Assembly (NCBI GenBank): GCA_019634165.1
Contig: JAHQVT010000013.1
Span: forward strand, 122,125-186,124
Direction: 5' to 3'
Source: Rhodospirillales bacterium
GTDB lineage: Bacteria > Pseudomonadota > Alphaproteobacteria > Rhodospirillales > Thalassospiraceae
DNA: 64,000 nt
Shown: in pieces, positions 42,677 through 52,210 of the stretch
Layout of the letters: every line of letters begins with the position of its first letter
How positions within the stretch are numbered: position 1 is the stretch's first letter
Notes under the pieces: model-generated
The model's database searches: none
The model's input: the letters and a program-made list of their open reading frames with translations, nothing else
What the model was told of the DNA's origin: nothing
Program-made: the position numbers and the translations under genes

Positions 42677-43508
42677 TTATAGGGTGCAGAATTCCTGTGC
42701 GGTGTTACCCGCTACCTTTTCAAGACTATTTTGGGCACCGTAAAGCGCCCGTGCACCTTCGTTTGCCGGATCCAAAGGTGCGAGTGTCTCATCGAAAATT
42801 CGCTGGTATGTGCCGTCGGTTTTCATCGCCTGTAGCGCTTGGGAAGCTGGTTCAATGAGATCTGCATGTGACTCATGGAGAACAAAGTGATGAGGTGCGC
42901 GTGCCAATGGTGGCTCATGGAGTTTGAACTTAGTCATTTCTAAGTTTTTCAGTTCCTGCAAGCCCCCCCCATTTATTGAAAATGGCGACGTCTATTCTGC
43001 CTTTATCAAGCATTTTGAACAATTGTCTACCAGTCGGCACAACGATCTTTTGCGCACCATCCGGGACGTTATTTTCGACTATTTTCCATCCCCGGACATA
43101 GCCAATTATTTTCCCATCTAGGCCCGACCATCCTTGCTCCAACTCCACACCAGGCTTCGTATAGGTGACAAATTCGCGGACAAAAGCTTGTTCTGGAATT
43201 TCGAGAATTCCCGGATAGCTTGCAGTCACCCCGTGCACCCGCCCAAGCGCACCATCGTCACTTCCTGCACTCAGTTCGTGCAATGCCCGTTCTGCCTCGA
43301 CAAAATGAACTCTTACTTTGTAGCCAAGCCGACAAAAAAGCTCTGAGAGAATACGGTCCTCAAAACCTGTATTTTCGTCATTACTAAATGGCATTTTGAC
43401 CGAGGCGGAAAAACTCAATGTCGGTACGTCTGCCATAGCCGGTTTGTTGATCAAGAAAATGCTTACAAGCAATACACTGACAAACCCGAGCCTGTTAAAC
43501 ACTTTCAA
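42677..43508 (-). pseudogene. Periplasmic substrate-binding-like protein, frameshifted at a G8 tract
   Basis: Two overlapping frames make one protein. The 5' part (43508-42930, 192 codons) has a signal peptide ending KPAMA and a solute-binding-like body (GFEDRILSELFCRLGY, DGALGRVHG). The 3' part (about 42971-42677, from EMTKFKLHEPP to the final EFCTL) continues it. With seven instead of eight G at 42963-42970 the reading is FNKWGGLQELKNLEMTKF, joining the halves into about 276 residues. The full-length family is the transporter substrate-binding (PBP2-like) type. An indel or phase-variable tract is more likely than two genes, but a sequencing error is possible. The start is TTG at 43508 or GTG at 43502. 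Confidence 0.75.
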
Positions 43509-43779
43509 GAATCTCCGACGATAAACAACAGATAGTGACCTTAGATTTTAGGTGATTTTATAAGATTGGGGCTCCCTATTCATTTTGCATCGTTACATCA
43601 TAAATTATTGTATTTCTGCATTAAGTTCGGCCGCGTCTGGAAATCGGCATTCTGCCTGCCGTCGCCTTCACGTCTGAATTTTGGGCAACGAAAGCCAAGT
43701 TTCTTTAGCGGATAACGACCTGTGATGAACCATCTTACAAGTCAGCTTTCGGGCATTTCACAAGTCCCCAGAAAGACAA
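43509..43779. other. Intergenic region between the broken binding-protein gene and azoR
   Basis: About 270 bases (395 between the two genes) without a gene that I can support. It is AT-rich at 43570-43620 and may hold the promoter for the minus-strand binding-protein gene. A fragment reading AVAFTSEFWATKAKF near 43655-43710 (plus strand) is too short to assign. Confidence 0.35.
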
Positions 43780-43816
43780 AATGCCCGACTGGGGGGACCA
43801 ATCGGGCATTCTTTTT
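43780..43816. terminator. Terminator hairpin after azoR
   Basis: Stem AATGCCCGA/TCGGGCATT with a 13-base loop; CTTTTT follows on the plus strand and TTTTGT on the minus strand. It can terminate azoR on the minus strand and anything arriving on the plus strand. Confidence 0.7.
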
Positions 43817-43903
43817 ATGCGAAGTCTGGCAACCAACGATACGGGGGGAAGGGGAAATCGTTAGTCACCAGGTTCGCATTACGTTTGATAAAATCAGCCT
43901 GCC

Positions 43904-44503
43904 TTAAGCAACAGACGGAAGTGCAACTGCTTCGACATTGGCAATCGCACGTGCCATGGCTTCTTCGGCATTTACCGCAAAGCCAGATGCATCGATGATT
44001 TCAACTTCGGAAATACCGACAAAACCAAGAACCTGTTTCAGATACGGGGACGCAAAGTCAGCCGGGCTGTTAACAGGAACGCCACCGGTCGCAACCACGA
44101 CATAGGCTTTCTTACCGCTGAGCAAGCCAACCGGGCCGTTTTCGGTATATTGGAAAGTCACGCCGACCCGCGCAATCAGATCGACCCATGCTTTAAGCGT
44201 GGAAGGGACGCTGAAATTATACATTGGCGCGCCAATGACAATAACGTCAGCAGCCTGAAGTTCGCCAACCATCTTGTCGGAAACAGCGATAACTTCTTTC
44301 TGAGCGTCAGTGCGGCCTTCTTCCGGGGTGTAGAACGCGCCAACAACTTCGCCGGTCAATGCTGTCAGAACATTGGTATCGCGTTCAACAACATTGGCAG
44401 CACTGTTTGCCGAAACAATACGGTTGATCAGTTTGGTTGCGATCTGGCGGGAGTTTGAGTTCTCACCATTCACAGATGCATTCACGTGAAGAATATTGGT
44501 CAT
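43904..44503 (-). CDS. azoR: FMN-dependent NADH-azoreductase
   Basis: A 199-residue flavodoxin-like quinone/azo reductase that uses FMN and NAD(P)H. The N-terminal HVNASVNGENSNSRQIA phosphate loop, IVIGAPMYNFSVPSTLKAWVDLI (about 92-114) and VVVATGGVP are characteristic of AzoR. These enzymes detoxify quinones and azo compounds. Its neighbours do not indicate a specific substrate. Confidence 0.93.
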   Translation of the reverse strand: MTNILHVNASVNGENSNSRQIATKLINRIVSANSAANVVERDTNVLTALTGEVVGAFYTPEEGRTDAQKEVIAVSDKMVGELQAADVIVIGAPMYNFSVPSTLKAWVDLIARVGVTFQYTENGPVGLLSGKKAYVVVATGGVPVNSPADFASPYLKQVLGFVGISEVEIIDASGFAVNAEEAMARAIANVEAVALPSVA

Positions 44504-44621
44504 TTCAGATCTCCAGATCGGTGTTCATGTGTTGAGCTGAACCTAACCTTCTTTGACCGATCTGTTTATCCCGTCCATTTTCACAATATTGTTTCCAAAA
44601 TGGCGATTAAATAATCATAAG

Positions 44622-45932
44622 TTAATTATTGTCGCCTTTCTTTTGCCGTTCCTGACGCAGTTTGTCGAAATATTCGACACGTTTTTTAAGGTCGCGTTCA
44701 AAACCGCGTTCAACCGGCTCATAGAAATTCTGCCGACGCATGCCATCAGGGAAATAATTTTGGCCGGAAAAACCATCTTGCTGATCATGGTCATAGGCAT
44801 AGCCACTGCCATAGCCGATATCTTTCATCAGCTTGGTCGGCGCATTCAAAATATGGGCGGGCGGTGTCAGCGATCCGGTTTCGCGCGCGATCTTTAAGGA
44901 CTTTTTATAGGCCGAATAGCCCGCATTCGATTTCGGTGCGAGGGCAAGGTAAATCACCGCCTGCGCCAATGCCAACTCGCCTTCCGGGCTGCCAAGCCGC
45001 TCATAGGATTCCCACGCGCCAATGCAAAACTGTTGGGCTTGCGGGTCGGCAAGGCCAATATCCTCGACCGCCATACGGGTCAAACGACGCGCAAGGAATT
45101 TCGGGTCTTCGCCCCCGGCCAACATCCGGTTAAACCAGTAGAGTGCCGCATCCGGGTCCGAGCCCCGAATGGATTTATGGAGCGCACTGATCAGATTGTA
45201 GTGGCTGTCATCGCCCTTGTCATAGATCGGCATGCGCTTTTGCACGGTGCGGGCAAGTTCAGCAACGCCAAGCGGGCCATCATCATTTGGCGGCATCGAA
45301 AACAATTCTTCCGCCAGATTAAGCAAATAACGCCCATCGCCATCGGCCATCGCCCGCAGGGTATCGCGGGCTTCGGGGGTAAGCGGAAGATCAAACCCCA
45401 TTTCCTTTTCCGCACGCACCAGAAGTTCTTCAAGCCCCTGATCATCAAGACGCTTAAGCACAAGCACCTGACACCGTGACAGCAATGCGGCATTCAGCTC
45501 AAAAGACGGGTTTTCAGTTGTAGCCCCAATCAGGGTAATTGTGCCGTCTTCAACATAGGGCAGGAAGCTGTCTTGCTGCGCTTTGTTAAAACGATGAATT
45601 TCATCGATGAACAGCAATGTCGCCCCGCCAGTCGAACGCCGCCCGCGCGCACGTTCAAACACCTTGCGAAGGTCTGCCACCCCGGAAAAGATCGCGGATA
45701 ACGGTTCAAACGCCATATCGGCAACATCGGCCATCAGGCGCGCCAATGTGGTCTTGCCACACCCCGGCGGCCCCCAAAGCACCACAGAAGGAACCCGGCC
45801 GGTCTTGATCATGCGCGTAATAGGGCCATCTTCACCAAACAAATGCCCCTGCCCGACAACCTCGTCAAGTTTGGCAGGGCGTAGTCTATCGGCCAACGGG
45901 CGCGTTACCTGACTTTCAAACAGGGAAACCAT
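44622..45932 (-). CDS. rarA: Replication-associated recombination protein RarA (MgsA)
   Basis: A clamp-loader-like AAA+ ATPase active at stalled replication forks. The 436-residue protein has Walker A GPPGCGKTTLA (about 54-64), Walker B LLFIDEIHRFNKAQQ, sensor-1 GATTENPSFELN and a C-terminal RarA tetramerisation domain (SALHKSIRGSDPDAALYW onward). It is part of the conserved Do-protease-rarA-crcB-rluC backbone, split here by accessory genes. Confidence 0.95.
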   Translation of the reverse strand: MVSLFESQVTRPLADRLRPAKLDEVVGQGHLFGEDGPITRMIKTGRVPSVVLWGPPGCGKTTLARLMADVADMAFEPLSAIFSGVADLRKVFERARGRRSTGGATLLFIDEIHRFNKAQQDSFLPYVEDGTITLIGATTENPSFELNAALLSRCQVLVLKRLDDQGLEELLVRAEKEMGFDLPLTPEARDTLRAMADGDGRYLLNLAEELFSMPPNDDGPLGVAELARTVQKRMPIYDKGDDSHYNLISALHKSIRGSDPDAALYWFNRMLAGGEDPKFLARRLTRMAVEDIGLADPQAQQFCIGAWESYERLGSPEGELALAQAVIYLALAPKSNAGYSAYKKSLKIARETGSLTPPAHILNAPTKLMKDIGYGSGYAYDHDQQDGFSGQNYFPDGMRRQNFYEPVERGFERDLKKRVEYFDKLRQERQKKGDNN

Positions 45933-46084
45933 GCAAAATCATTACTATGCTAATTGGAAACGGGGCGACTTTTGCGAAAAGTAACATGCTGATGACATCT
46001 GCGACAGACGAAACATCGGCAATTGACACCTCGATGGTCGAGGCATAGGTTTTTGCGACATCTGGGATTTGAAAGCCAACAGCA

Positions 46085-46492
46085 ATGACAAATAATGTGG
46101 ATTACACCAACCGTGCCTATTGGCAGGGAACGATCAAGATGTCGTTGTCCAAGTTTTTCGTGCTGTGCGTCTTACACAGAAAACCGATGCATGGGTATGA
46201 GGTGGTTCAAGCCGTTGAAAAAACGACAAATGGCTGCTGTTCGCCATCCGAAGGAACGGTTTATCCGGTTCTCAATGAATTTGAAGCAGGCGGCTATCTT
46301 ACATCCCGCCCCGAAACCGTCCAAGGCCGCCAACGCAAGGTATATGCCCTTACAGACAAGGGGCGAGATGCCTTTTTGGTTGCTACCGATGCATGGATGG
46401 AAGTCACCCAGCATATTGTCGCCAGCCGCGATATGGCGACAGCCCCCGGATTTAAATCCGCAACAGCAGACGGAGCCACCTTTTGTGAGTAA
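46085..46492 (+). CDS. PadR family transcriptional regulator
   Basis: A 135-residue winged-helix regulator with KFFVLCVLHRKPMHGYEVVQAVE (about 23-45), the PadR recognition region, then SEGTVYPVLNEFEAGGYL. It lacks the long C-terminal helix of classic PadR, so it may be a short-form repressor. It lies 42 bases upstream of an MFS transporter gene on the same strand and probably controls it. ATG 46085 is kept because YWQGTIKMSLSKFF belongs to the domain; ATG 46139 has a better ribosome site. Confidence 0.85.
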   Translation: MTNNVDYTNRAYWQGTIKMSLSKFFVLCVLHRKPMHGYEVVQAVEKTTNGCCSPSEGTVYPVLNEFEAGGYLTSRPETVQGRQRKVYALTDKGRDAFLVATDAWMEVTQHIVASRDMATAPGFKSATADGATFCE

Positions 46493-46534
46493 TGCGTTTT
46501 TCAGCGCCACATACCTCGATGATCAAGGTGTAAG

Positions 46535-47776
46535 ATGACATCATCGAACGCGCCAGCCAAACTGCCGATCGTCATTGGGCTTGGCACCGGTCAAACACTT
46601 GCATTTGGCACCACGCTTTACCTGCCAGCGATCCTTGCTGAACCGATGGCGGTTGAACTGGGTATCCCACCGGGCTGGGCATTTGGCGCCTTTTCACTGG
46701 CACTGGTTTTTGCCGCCTTGTTTGGGCCATCGGCCGGTGCGCGTATTGATCAGTTTGGTGGACGCACAGTTCTTGCGGTTTCCAGTGTGATCTTTGCCTG
46801 CGGATTAGCACTTTTGGGGGCATCTGACAGCCTGACAATGATGTGCATTGCCTGGTGTGTGATTGGAATTGGCATGTCGATGGGGCTGTATGAATCGGCC
46901 TTTGCCACACTAAGTTGGATATTTGGTCATGACGCCCGCGGACCCATTACCGGCATCACCCTGATTGCTGGCTTTGCCAGCACGATCTGCTGGCCGATTA
47001 CGGCCGGACTTGAAGTTGAATTTGGCTGGCGTATGGCATGTTATTTCTGGGCGGCCATGCATATCGTGCTTGGATTACCCCTAAACCTGTTCCTGATCCC
47101 GCGGACAAAACACACGTCGGCAGGTGATACGACAGAAAGCAATGGTGACACGTCCTTAACGGCCCGTCCCCCTATCCCGACATCCCCGCCAACCAAGCTC
47201 GCCCGCAAGGATATCTTTAATCTTCCGATGGTCTTGCTTGCGATTGTTTTTGCCGCAAGCTGGTTTACCGCAACCGCCATGGCCGCCCATTTGCCCAGAT
47301 TGCTACAAATATCGGGAATGGATGCCACTGGTGCGCTGATTGCCGCATCGCTTGTCGGTCCGGCTCAGGTTGCCGGCCGCCTGTTGGAATTCGGTTTCCT
47401 AAAGAAACTGCATCCGTTGATTTCATCGCGTTTAGCCGCCATGACCCATCCGATTGGGGCGGTGTTGCTTTTGGTGTTTGGCGGTCCGGTGGGGATGTTG
47501 TTCACCAGCCTGCATGGGGTTGGTAATGGTATTCTGACCATCGCCAAAGGGACATTGCCGTTGGTGATCTTTGGCCCGGTTGGTTATGGCACACGACAAG
47601 GATATGTCATGGCGCCGTCGCGCTTTGCCCAAGCAGCAGCCCCGTTTCTATTCGGCTTACTGATTGATGATTACGGGCAATACGCCATTCTATTGACCAT
47701 CATTCTGGGCATTCTGACCTGCGGCGCATTGTTCATGTTGCGCCATTCTGAAAAAGAAGTCCCCGTCACATCATAA
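46535..47776 (+). CDS. MFS transporter
   Basis: A 413-residue membrane protein with about twelve hydrophobic segments in two halves. The loop-2 motif is seen as GPSAGARIDQFGGRTVL (about 69-85). A hydrophilic loop (about 190-225) lies between the halves. It resembles drug or metabolite exporters of the CynX/OxlT-like type, but the substrate cannot be assigned. The padR gene upstream suggests ligand-induced expression. Confidence 0.87.
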   Translation: MTSSNAPAKLPIVIGLGTGQTLAFGTTLYLPAILAEPMAVELGIPPGWAFGAFSLALVFAALFGPSAGARIDQFGGRTVLAVSSVIFACGLALLGASDSLTMMCIAWCVIGIGMSMGLYESAFATLSWIFGHDARGPITGITLIAGFASTICWPITAGLEVEFGWRMACYFWAAMHIVLGLPLNLFLIPRTKHTSAGDTTESNGDTSLTARPPIPTSPPTKLARKDIFNLPMVLLAIVFAASWFTATAMAAHLPRLLQISGMDATGALIAASLVGPAQVAGRLLEFGFLKKLHPLISSRLAAMTHPIGAVLLLVFGGPVGMLFTSLHGVGNGILTIAKGTLPLVIFGPVGYGTRQGYVMAPSRFAQAAAPFLFGLLIDDYGQYAILLTIILGILTCGALFMLRHSEKEVPVTS

Positions 47777-47793
47777 TGCCAAGCTAAAAACCG

Positions 47794-47831
47794 AAAAAGG
47801 CGCGCCCATCATGTTCGGGGCGCGCCTTTTT
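47794..47831. terminator. Bidirectional terminator
   Basis: Stem AAAAAGGCGCGCCC/GGGCGCGCCTTTTT with a nine-base loop. It lies between the MFS gene and the convergent Do-type protease gene. Confidence 0.9.
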
Positions 47832-47862
47832 GCTTCTTCGTCCATATGCCCAAGAAACTGGC

Positions 47863-49323
47863 TTACAGAGTGAACTCGCCGGTCAGGATTTTACCATCGC
47901 GCTTAACCGCAATTTTCCAATCCCGACTGCGTTCCCCGGAACGGATCACGTCTTTAAGGCGTTCGACGGTGTCGATCTTCTGACCATTGATTTCAACAAT
48001 ATAGTCGCCCGCCTGAAGACGGGTCCGCCGCGCAAGACTATCACGCGCAACTGCCAGAATAACCACCCCTTGGCTAAGCGTATCAATACCAAGTTCATCT
48101 GCCAGTGCCGGGTTCATATTGGCAACCTTGGCACCGCTGATCGGATTGGCCCCCGCAATCACGCTTTCTTCGCGTGCCGGCAATTCCGGCGCCACTTCAA
48201 GCGGCATCGCAAGGGAAACTTTCTTGCCCTGGCGCAGCACGGAAAGCTCGGCCTTTTTATCAAGTTCCAATGTCGCGATGCGGAATTTCAGCTCGTTCGG
48301 GTTATCAACCACCAAGCTATTCACCGCAACCACAACGTCCCCGGTGCGCAAACCGCCACGCTCGGCGGGGCTTCCATTCCGCACCTCGCTGATCAAAACG
48401 CCGTGCGGACGATCAAGTTCAAGCGACACAGCAAGATCGGCGGTCACCGCCTGCCCGGCAGCCCCCAGCCAAGGACGGCGCAAATCACCACTGATCAGGC
48501 CACGCATGACGACCTTGACCATATTCACTGGCACGGCAAAGCCAATACCGTTTGATCCACCTGACTTGGTAAAGATCGCCGAGTTTACCCCGATAAGGTT
48601 CCCATCAATATCAATCAAAGCCCCGCCAGAATTGCCCGGATTAATCGCCGCATCTGTCTGAATGAAAGACTGGTAATCCTGTCCCGTGACCCCGGCCCGT
48701 GCGAGGGCAGAAACAATGCCGCTGGTAACTGTTTGGCCAACCCCAAACGGGTTGCCGATGGCCAAAACCAGATCACCGACCTCTACCGCATCCGAATCGC
48801 CAAAGGCAATTGCCGGTAATTCTTTTTCGACCCCACGCAATTTCAAAACAGCAAGGTCTGTGCGCTCATCCGATCCGACCAAATCGGCGTCGAATTCGCG
48901 GTTGTCATGCAAAACCACCCGAATTGCACTGGCCCCATCAATCACGTGATGGTTGGTCACAATCGTCCCGTCACCAGAAACAATCACCCCCGAACCCAGA
49001 GAACGTTCAACACGCTGACGTGGCGCGCCGAATGCCCCACCAAACCGATCGCCAAAAAACTGTTTGAAGAACGGGTCGTTAAAGAACGGCGTGCGTTGCC
49101 GTTCACTGACAACCTTTTTGGTATAGATGTTAACCACAGCCGGTGCGGTTTGCTTAACCAGTGGCGAAAACGACATCTTGATTTCGGTCTGACTGGTCGG
49201 CAACCGCCGATCATCACTTTGGGCATGGGCTGAATGATCCAGGCCAACAATTGCCATGGTAATGATAAGGGCAATTGTCAAAATGGTCGGGTTCCATCTT
49301 CGCTGCACGTCGCTCTCTCTCAT
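47863..49323 (-). CDS. Do family (DegP/DegQ-like) periplasmic serine protease
   Basis: A 486-residue trypsin-like protease with a signal peptide ending HSAHA. The triad is His in VTNHHVID, Asp in ERTDLAVLKL and Ser in NPGNSGGALI. Two PDZ domains follow (about 265-365 and 390-486; SPAERGGLRTGDVVVAVN and TRLQAGDYIVEINGQ). It degrades or refolds damaged envelope proteins. The gene lies beside rplQ and rarA, as in other alphaproteobacteria. Confidence 0.94.
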   Translation of the reverse strand: MRESDVQRRWNPTILTIALIITMAIVGLDHSAHAQSDDRRLPTSQTEIKMSFSPLVKQTAPAVVNIYTKKVVSERQRTPFFNDPFFKQFFGDRFGGAFGAPRQRVERSLGSGVIVSGDGTIVTNHHVIDGASAIRVVLHDNREFDADLVGSDERTDLAVLKLRGVEKELPAIAFGDSDAVEVGDLVLAIGNPFGVGQTVTSGIVSALARAGVTGQDYQSFIQTDAAINPGNSGGALIDIDGNLIGVNSAIFTKSGGSNGIGFAVPVNMVKVVMRGLISGDLRRPWLGAAGQAVTADLAVSLELDRPHGVLISEVRNGSPAERGGLRTGDVVVAVNSLVVDNPNELKFRIATLELDKKAELSVLRQGKKVSLAMPLEVAPELPAREESVIAGANPISGAKVANMNPALADELGIDTLSQGVVILAVARDSLARRTRLQAGDYIVEINGQKIDTVERLKDVIRSGERSRDWKIAVKRDGKILTGEFTL

Positions 49324-49485
49324 TGCTTTGGATGTGTATGCGCTGTCTGATTTTGGCTACTAGCCACTAATAACATCAGATTTATTTAATTAGGAAAAAT
49401 AGAACTGCCGCGCAACCATGTCGGAAATATGAACAAATTGCCTAAAACTTCAAACGGCGATGGTCACAAACCGCTTTGCCAAAAG

Positions 49486-49520
49486 AAAACGGGCGACACC
49501 GTTTGGCGTCGCCCGTTTTT
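49486..49520. terminator. Terminator at the end of the ribosomal supercluster
   Basis: Stem AAAACGGGCGAC/GTCGCCCGTTTT with a ten-base loop and T runs on both strands. It lies 25 bases past the rplQ stop. It is the only strong terminator after rplQ. Confidence 0.88.
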
Positions 49521-49544
49521 GTTTCTTAAAGGCCGAAGTGTTGC

Positions 49545-49976
49545 TTATTCAGCAGCAGCTTCTTCGCCTTCGCCCTCTGCTTCAACACGAGCGCGGTCTT
49601 CCGCACCCTTTGCATCTGCATTACGCTCAACAAGTTCGATGATAGCAACAGGTGCTGCATCGCCATAACGGAAGCCTGCTTTAAGAACACGGGTGTAACC
49701 ACCCGAACGCTCTTTGTAGCGATCAGCGATTTCGCCGAACAGCTTGGCTACGATTTTGTCATCACGCAGGATCGAAATAGCCTGACGGCGTGCATGCAGG
49801 TCGCCCCGCTTGCCCAGCGTAATCAGTTTTTCGACATACGGGCGAAGATCTTTGGCCTTCGGAAGAGTCGTTTTAATCTGCTCGTGGGTGAGCAGCGAAA
49901 CTGCCATGTTGGCAAACATCGCCTTACGATGGGACGAAGTACGATTAAGCTTACGGCCGTGCATACCGTGACGCAT
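49545..49976 (-). CDS. rplQ: 50S ribosomal protein L17
   Basis: A 143-residue ribosomal protein starting [20 protein letters not shown], the family N-terminus. Start 49976 has AAGGAG upstream; the frame is open for 11 more codons. The C-terminus is extended and acidic ([10 protein letters not shown]). It is the last gene of the alpha operon and lies 200 bases after rpoA. Confidence 0.97.
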   Translation of the reverse strand: MRHGMHGRKLNRTSSHRKAMFANMAVSLLTHEQIKTTLPKAKDLRPYVEKLITLGKRGDLHARRQAISILRDDKIVAKLFGEIADRYKERSGGYTRVLKAGFRYGDAAPVAIIELVERNADAKGAEDRARVEAEGEGEEAAAE

Positions 49977-50176
49977 GGTAACTCTCCTTAATAACCTGGC
50001 TTCGCTCACGAAACCGATTGTAAAACCGCGCCGCCACCCTGATCCCCGTTAGAACAAAGTCAGGTCATGCACGTGCGGTGTGGGCAACTAGCCCACCGGA
50101 AATCTCAAACAATTCGATCTTTCCGGTTTGGAGCAAACAATGCTCCGATAACGGCCCGAAGGCCGAAGACCCGTTC

Positions 50177-51193
50177 TTAGAACGGATCTTCGAACTTGCG
50201 AGCAAGTTCTTCGATGTTTTCCGGCGGCCAACCGCCGACTTCCATACCGAGATGTAAGCCCATCTGAGCCAGTACATCTTTGATTTCGTTCAGCGACTTA
50301 CGGCCGAAGTTCGGCGTACGAAGCATTTCTGCTTCGGTCTTCTGAACAAGATCACCGATATAGATGATATTGTCGTTCTTCAAGCAATTTGCCGAACGTA
50401 CCGACAGTTCAAGCTCGTCAACCTTACGAAGAAGGTTACGGTTGAACGGAAGTTCGTCTTCTTTCTTCTCTTCGACAACCGCTTCGGGCTCATCGAAGTT
50501 GACGAACAACGACAGCTGGTCCTGAAGGATACGGGCAGCAAGGGCTACCGAATCTTCCGGGGTCAATGCGCCGTTGGTTTCAACGGTCAAAGACAGCTTG
50601 TCAAAATCGGTATCCTGACCAACACGGGTGTTTTCCACCTTGTAGGCCACTTTACGGATCGGGCTGAAGATTGCATCAATCGGAATAAGACCGATCGGTG
50701 CATCCGAAGAGCTGTGCGAGCTAGCTGCGACATAGCCTTTACCGTTATCAACGGTAAATTCGATGTTCAGCGTTGCACCATCATCAAGATGGCAAAGCTC
50801 GAGATCCGGGTTAAGGATTTCGATATCCGCACCGGTTTCAATCTGACCAGCGGTAACGGCACCAGGGCCGGTCGCTTTCAGAACCATTTTCTTCGGACCT
50901 TCAGCATGCATACGCACGCCCATGGTCTTGATGTTCAAGATGATGTCGGTGACATCTTCACGTACACCCGGAATCGACGAAAATTCGTGCAGCACACCGT
51001 CGATCTGGATCGCGGTAACCGCCGAACCCTGGAGCGACGACAGCAGAATACGACGCAGCGCGTTACCCAGTGTCTGACCAAAACCGCGCTCCAGCGGTTC
51101 CGCCACGATCGTACCAATGCGGCTGGCATCAGTACCCGGAGTAACATCAAGCTTGGCCGGCTTAATCAGTTCCTGCCAGTTCTTTTGAATCAC
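50177..51193 (-). CDS. rpoA: RNA polymerase alpha subunit
   Basis: A 338-residue protein with the N-terminal dimerisation domain ([18 protein letters not shown] at about 45-62) and the C-terminal DNA/activator-binding domain ([16 protein letters not shown] onward). The start is taken as GTG at 51193, giving [12 protein letters not shown], the normal N-terminus, with GAAGG eight bases upstream. An upstream GTG would add MGL. Confidence 0.97.
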   Translation of the reverse strand: MIQKNWQELIKPAKLDVTPGTDASRIGTIVAEPLERGFGQTLGNALRRILLSSLQGSAVTAIQIDGVLHEFSSIPGVREDVTDIILNIKTMGVRMHAEGPKKMVLKATGPGAVTAGQIETGADIEILNPDLELCHLDDGATLNIEFTVDNGKGYVAASSHSSSDAPIGLIPIDAIFSPIRKVAYKVENTRVGQDTDFDKLSLTVETNGALTPEDSVALAARILQDQLSLFVNFDEPEAVVEEKKEDELPFNRNLLRKVDELELSVRSANCLKNDNIIYIGDLVQKTEAEMLRTPNFGRKSLNEIKDVLAQMGLHLGMEVGGWPPENIEELARKFEDPF

Positions 51194-51261
51194 GAGACCC
51201 ACCTTCGCAACTGGAGCCTATATAAGGAGAGCAAGTTTTGCCCTCATGAGAAACGCGAAGA

Positions 51262-51280
51262 GGCCCGGGTGCACCGGGCC
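51262..51280 (-). promoter_or_regulatory. Small hairpin between rpsK and rpoA
   Basis: GGCCCGG and CCGGGCC form a 7-bp stem with a five-base loop, without a T run. It may be a processing or translational-control element of the alpha operon. Confidence 0.45.
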
Positions 51281-51311
51281 TAAACGCGGGATCGTCCGCA
51301 GATCGTTGCGA

Positions 51312-51704
51312 TTAAACGCGACGACGTTTACGCGGACGGCAACCATTGTGTGGAATCGGCGTTACGTCTTTGATCGACGTAATCGTGAAACCAACAGCCT
51401 GAAGCGCACGCAGTGCAGATTCACGTCCCGAACCCGGGCCTTTAACCTGTACTTCAAGAGTTTTCATACCGTGTTCAGCAGCTTTTTTACCTGCGTCTTC
51501 GGCAGCCATCTGTGCAGCATACGGAGTTGATTTACGCGAACCGCGGAAACCCATACCACCAGCGGTCGACCAGGAGATAGTGTTCCCCTGAACGTCAGTG
51601 ATGGTAATCATGGTGTTGTTGAAGGTCGCATTTACGTGCGCGATACCATTCGTAATATTCTTCCGCTCGCGGCGACGTACGCGAGTCTGAGGAGCTTTCG
51701 CCAT
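51312..51704 (-). CDS. rpsK: 30S ribosomal protein S11
   Basis: A 130-residue protein with [16 protein letters not shown] and the C-terminal [16 protein letters not shown], diagnostic of S11. It lies in the platform of the 30S subunit. It is 17 bases after rpsM in the alpha operon. Confidence 0.98.
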   Translation of the reverse strand: MAKAPQTRVRRRERKNITNGIAHVNATFNNTMITITDVQGNTISWSTAGGMGFRGSRKSTPYAAQMAAEDAGKKAAEHGMKTLEVQVKGPGSGRESALRALQAVGFTITSIKDVTPIPHNGCRPRKRRRV

Positions 51705-51721
51705 TGTCTCTGTCCCCTACC

Positions 51722-52090
51722 TTACTTCTTCTTGCCAGCAATCGGCTTAGCCGGGCCCTTACGGGTGCGAGCGTTGGTGTGGGTACGCTGACCGCGTACC
51801 GGGAGACCGCGACGATGACGCAGACCGCGATAGCAGCCCAAGTCCATCAGACGTTTAATGTTCATTGCGGTTTCACGACGAAGGTCGCCTTCAACGGTGT
51901 AATCAGCGTCGATGACTTCACGAACCTTGAGAACCTGGTCATCAGAGAGCTGATGAACACGGGTTGCTGCTTCGATTCCAACCTTAGCGCAAATTTCTTT
52001 AGCTTTCGCCGGGCCAATGCCGGTGATGTAGGTAAGCGCAATCACGACGCGTTTAGCAGTCGGGATATTTACGCCAGCAATACGAGCCAC
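51722..52090 (-). CDS. rpsM: 30S ribosomal protein S13
   Basis: A 122-residue protein with [21 protein letters not shown] at the N-terminus and [19 protein letters not shown] near the C-terminus, typical of S13. It lies in the head of the 30S subunit and contacts the P-site tRNA and the L5 bridge. It is 120 bases after adk. Confidence 0.98.
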   Translation of the reverse strand: MARIAGVNIPTAKRVVIALTYITGIGPAKAKEICAKVGIEAATRVHQLSDDQVLKVREVIDADYTVEGDLRRETAMNIKRLMDLGCYRGLRHRRGLPVRGQRTHTNARTRKGPAKPIAGKKK

Positions 52091-52210
52091 TGTGTGAGAC
52101 TCCTGTTTCCTGTTAACAAACCCTGCGGCAGATCCGGTGGGGTAGGACGCTGCAAAAGCGGGCCAGCATTACTGCCAACCCGCCAGCAAAAAAACGCCCT
52201 GCCCGGGAAA

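Noticed and set aside
43655..43710. Remnant of a degraded gene
   Set aside because: Only about 20 codons are suggestive and no family is recognisable.
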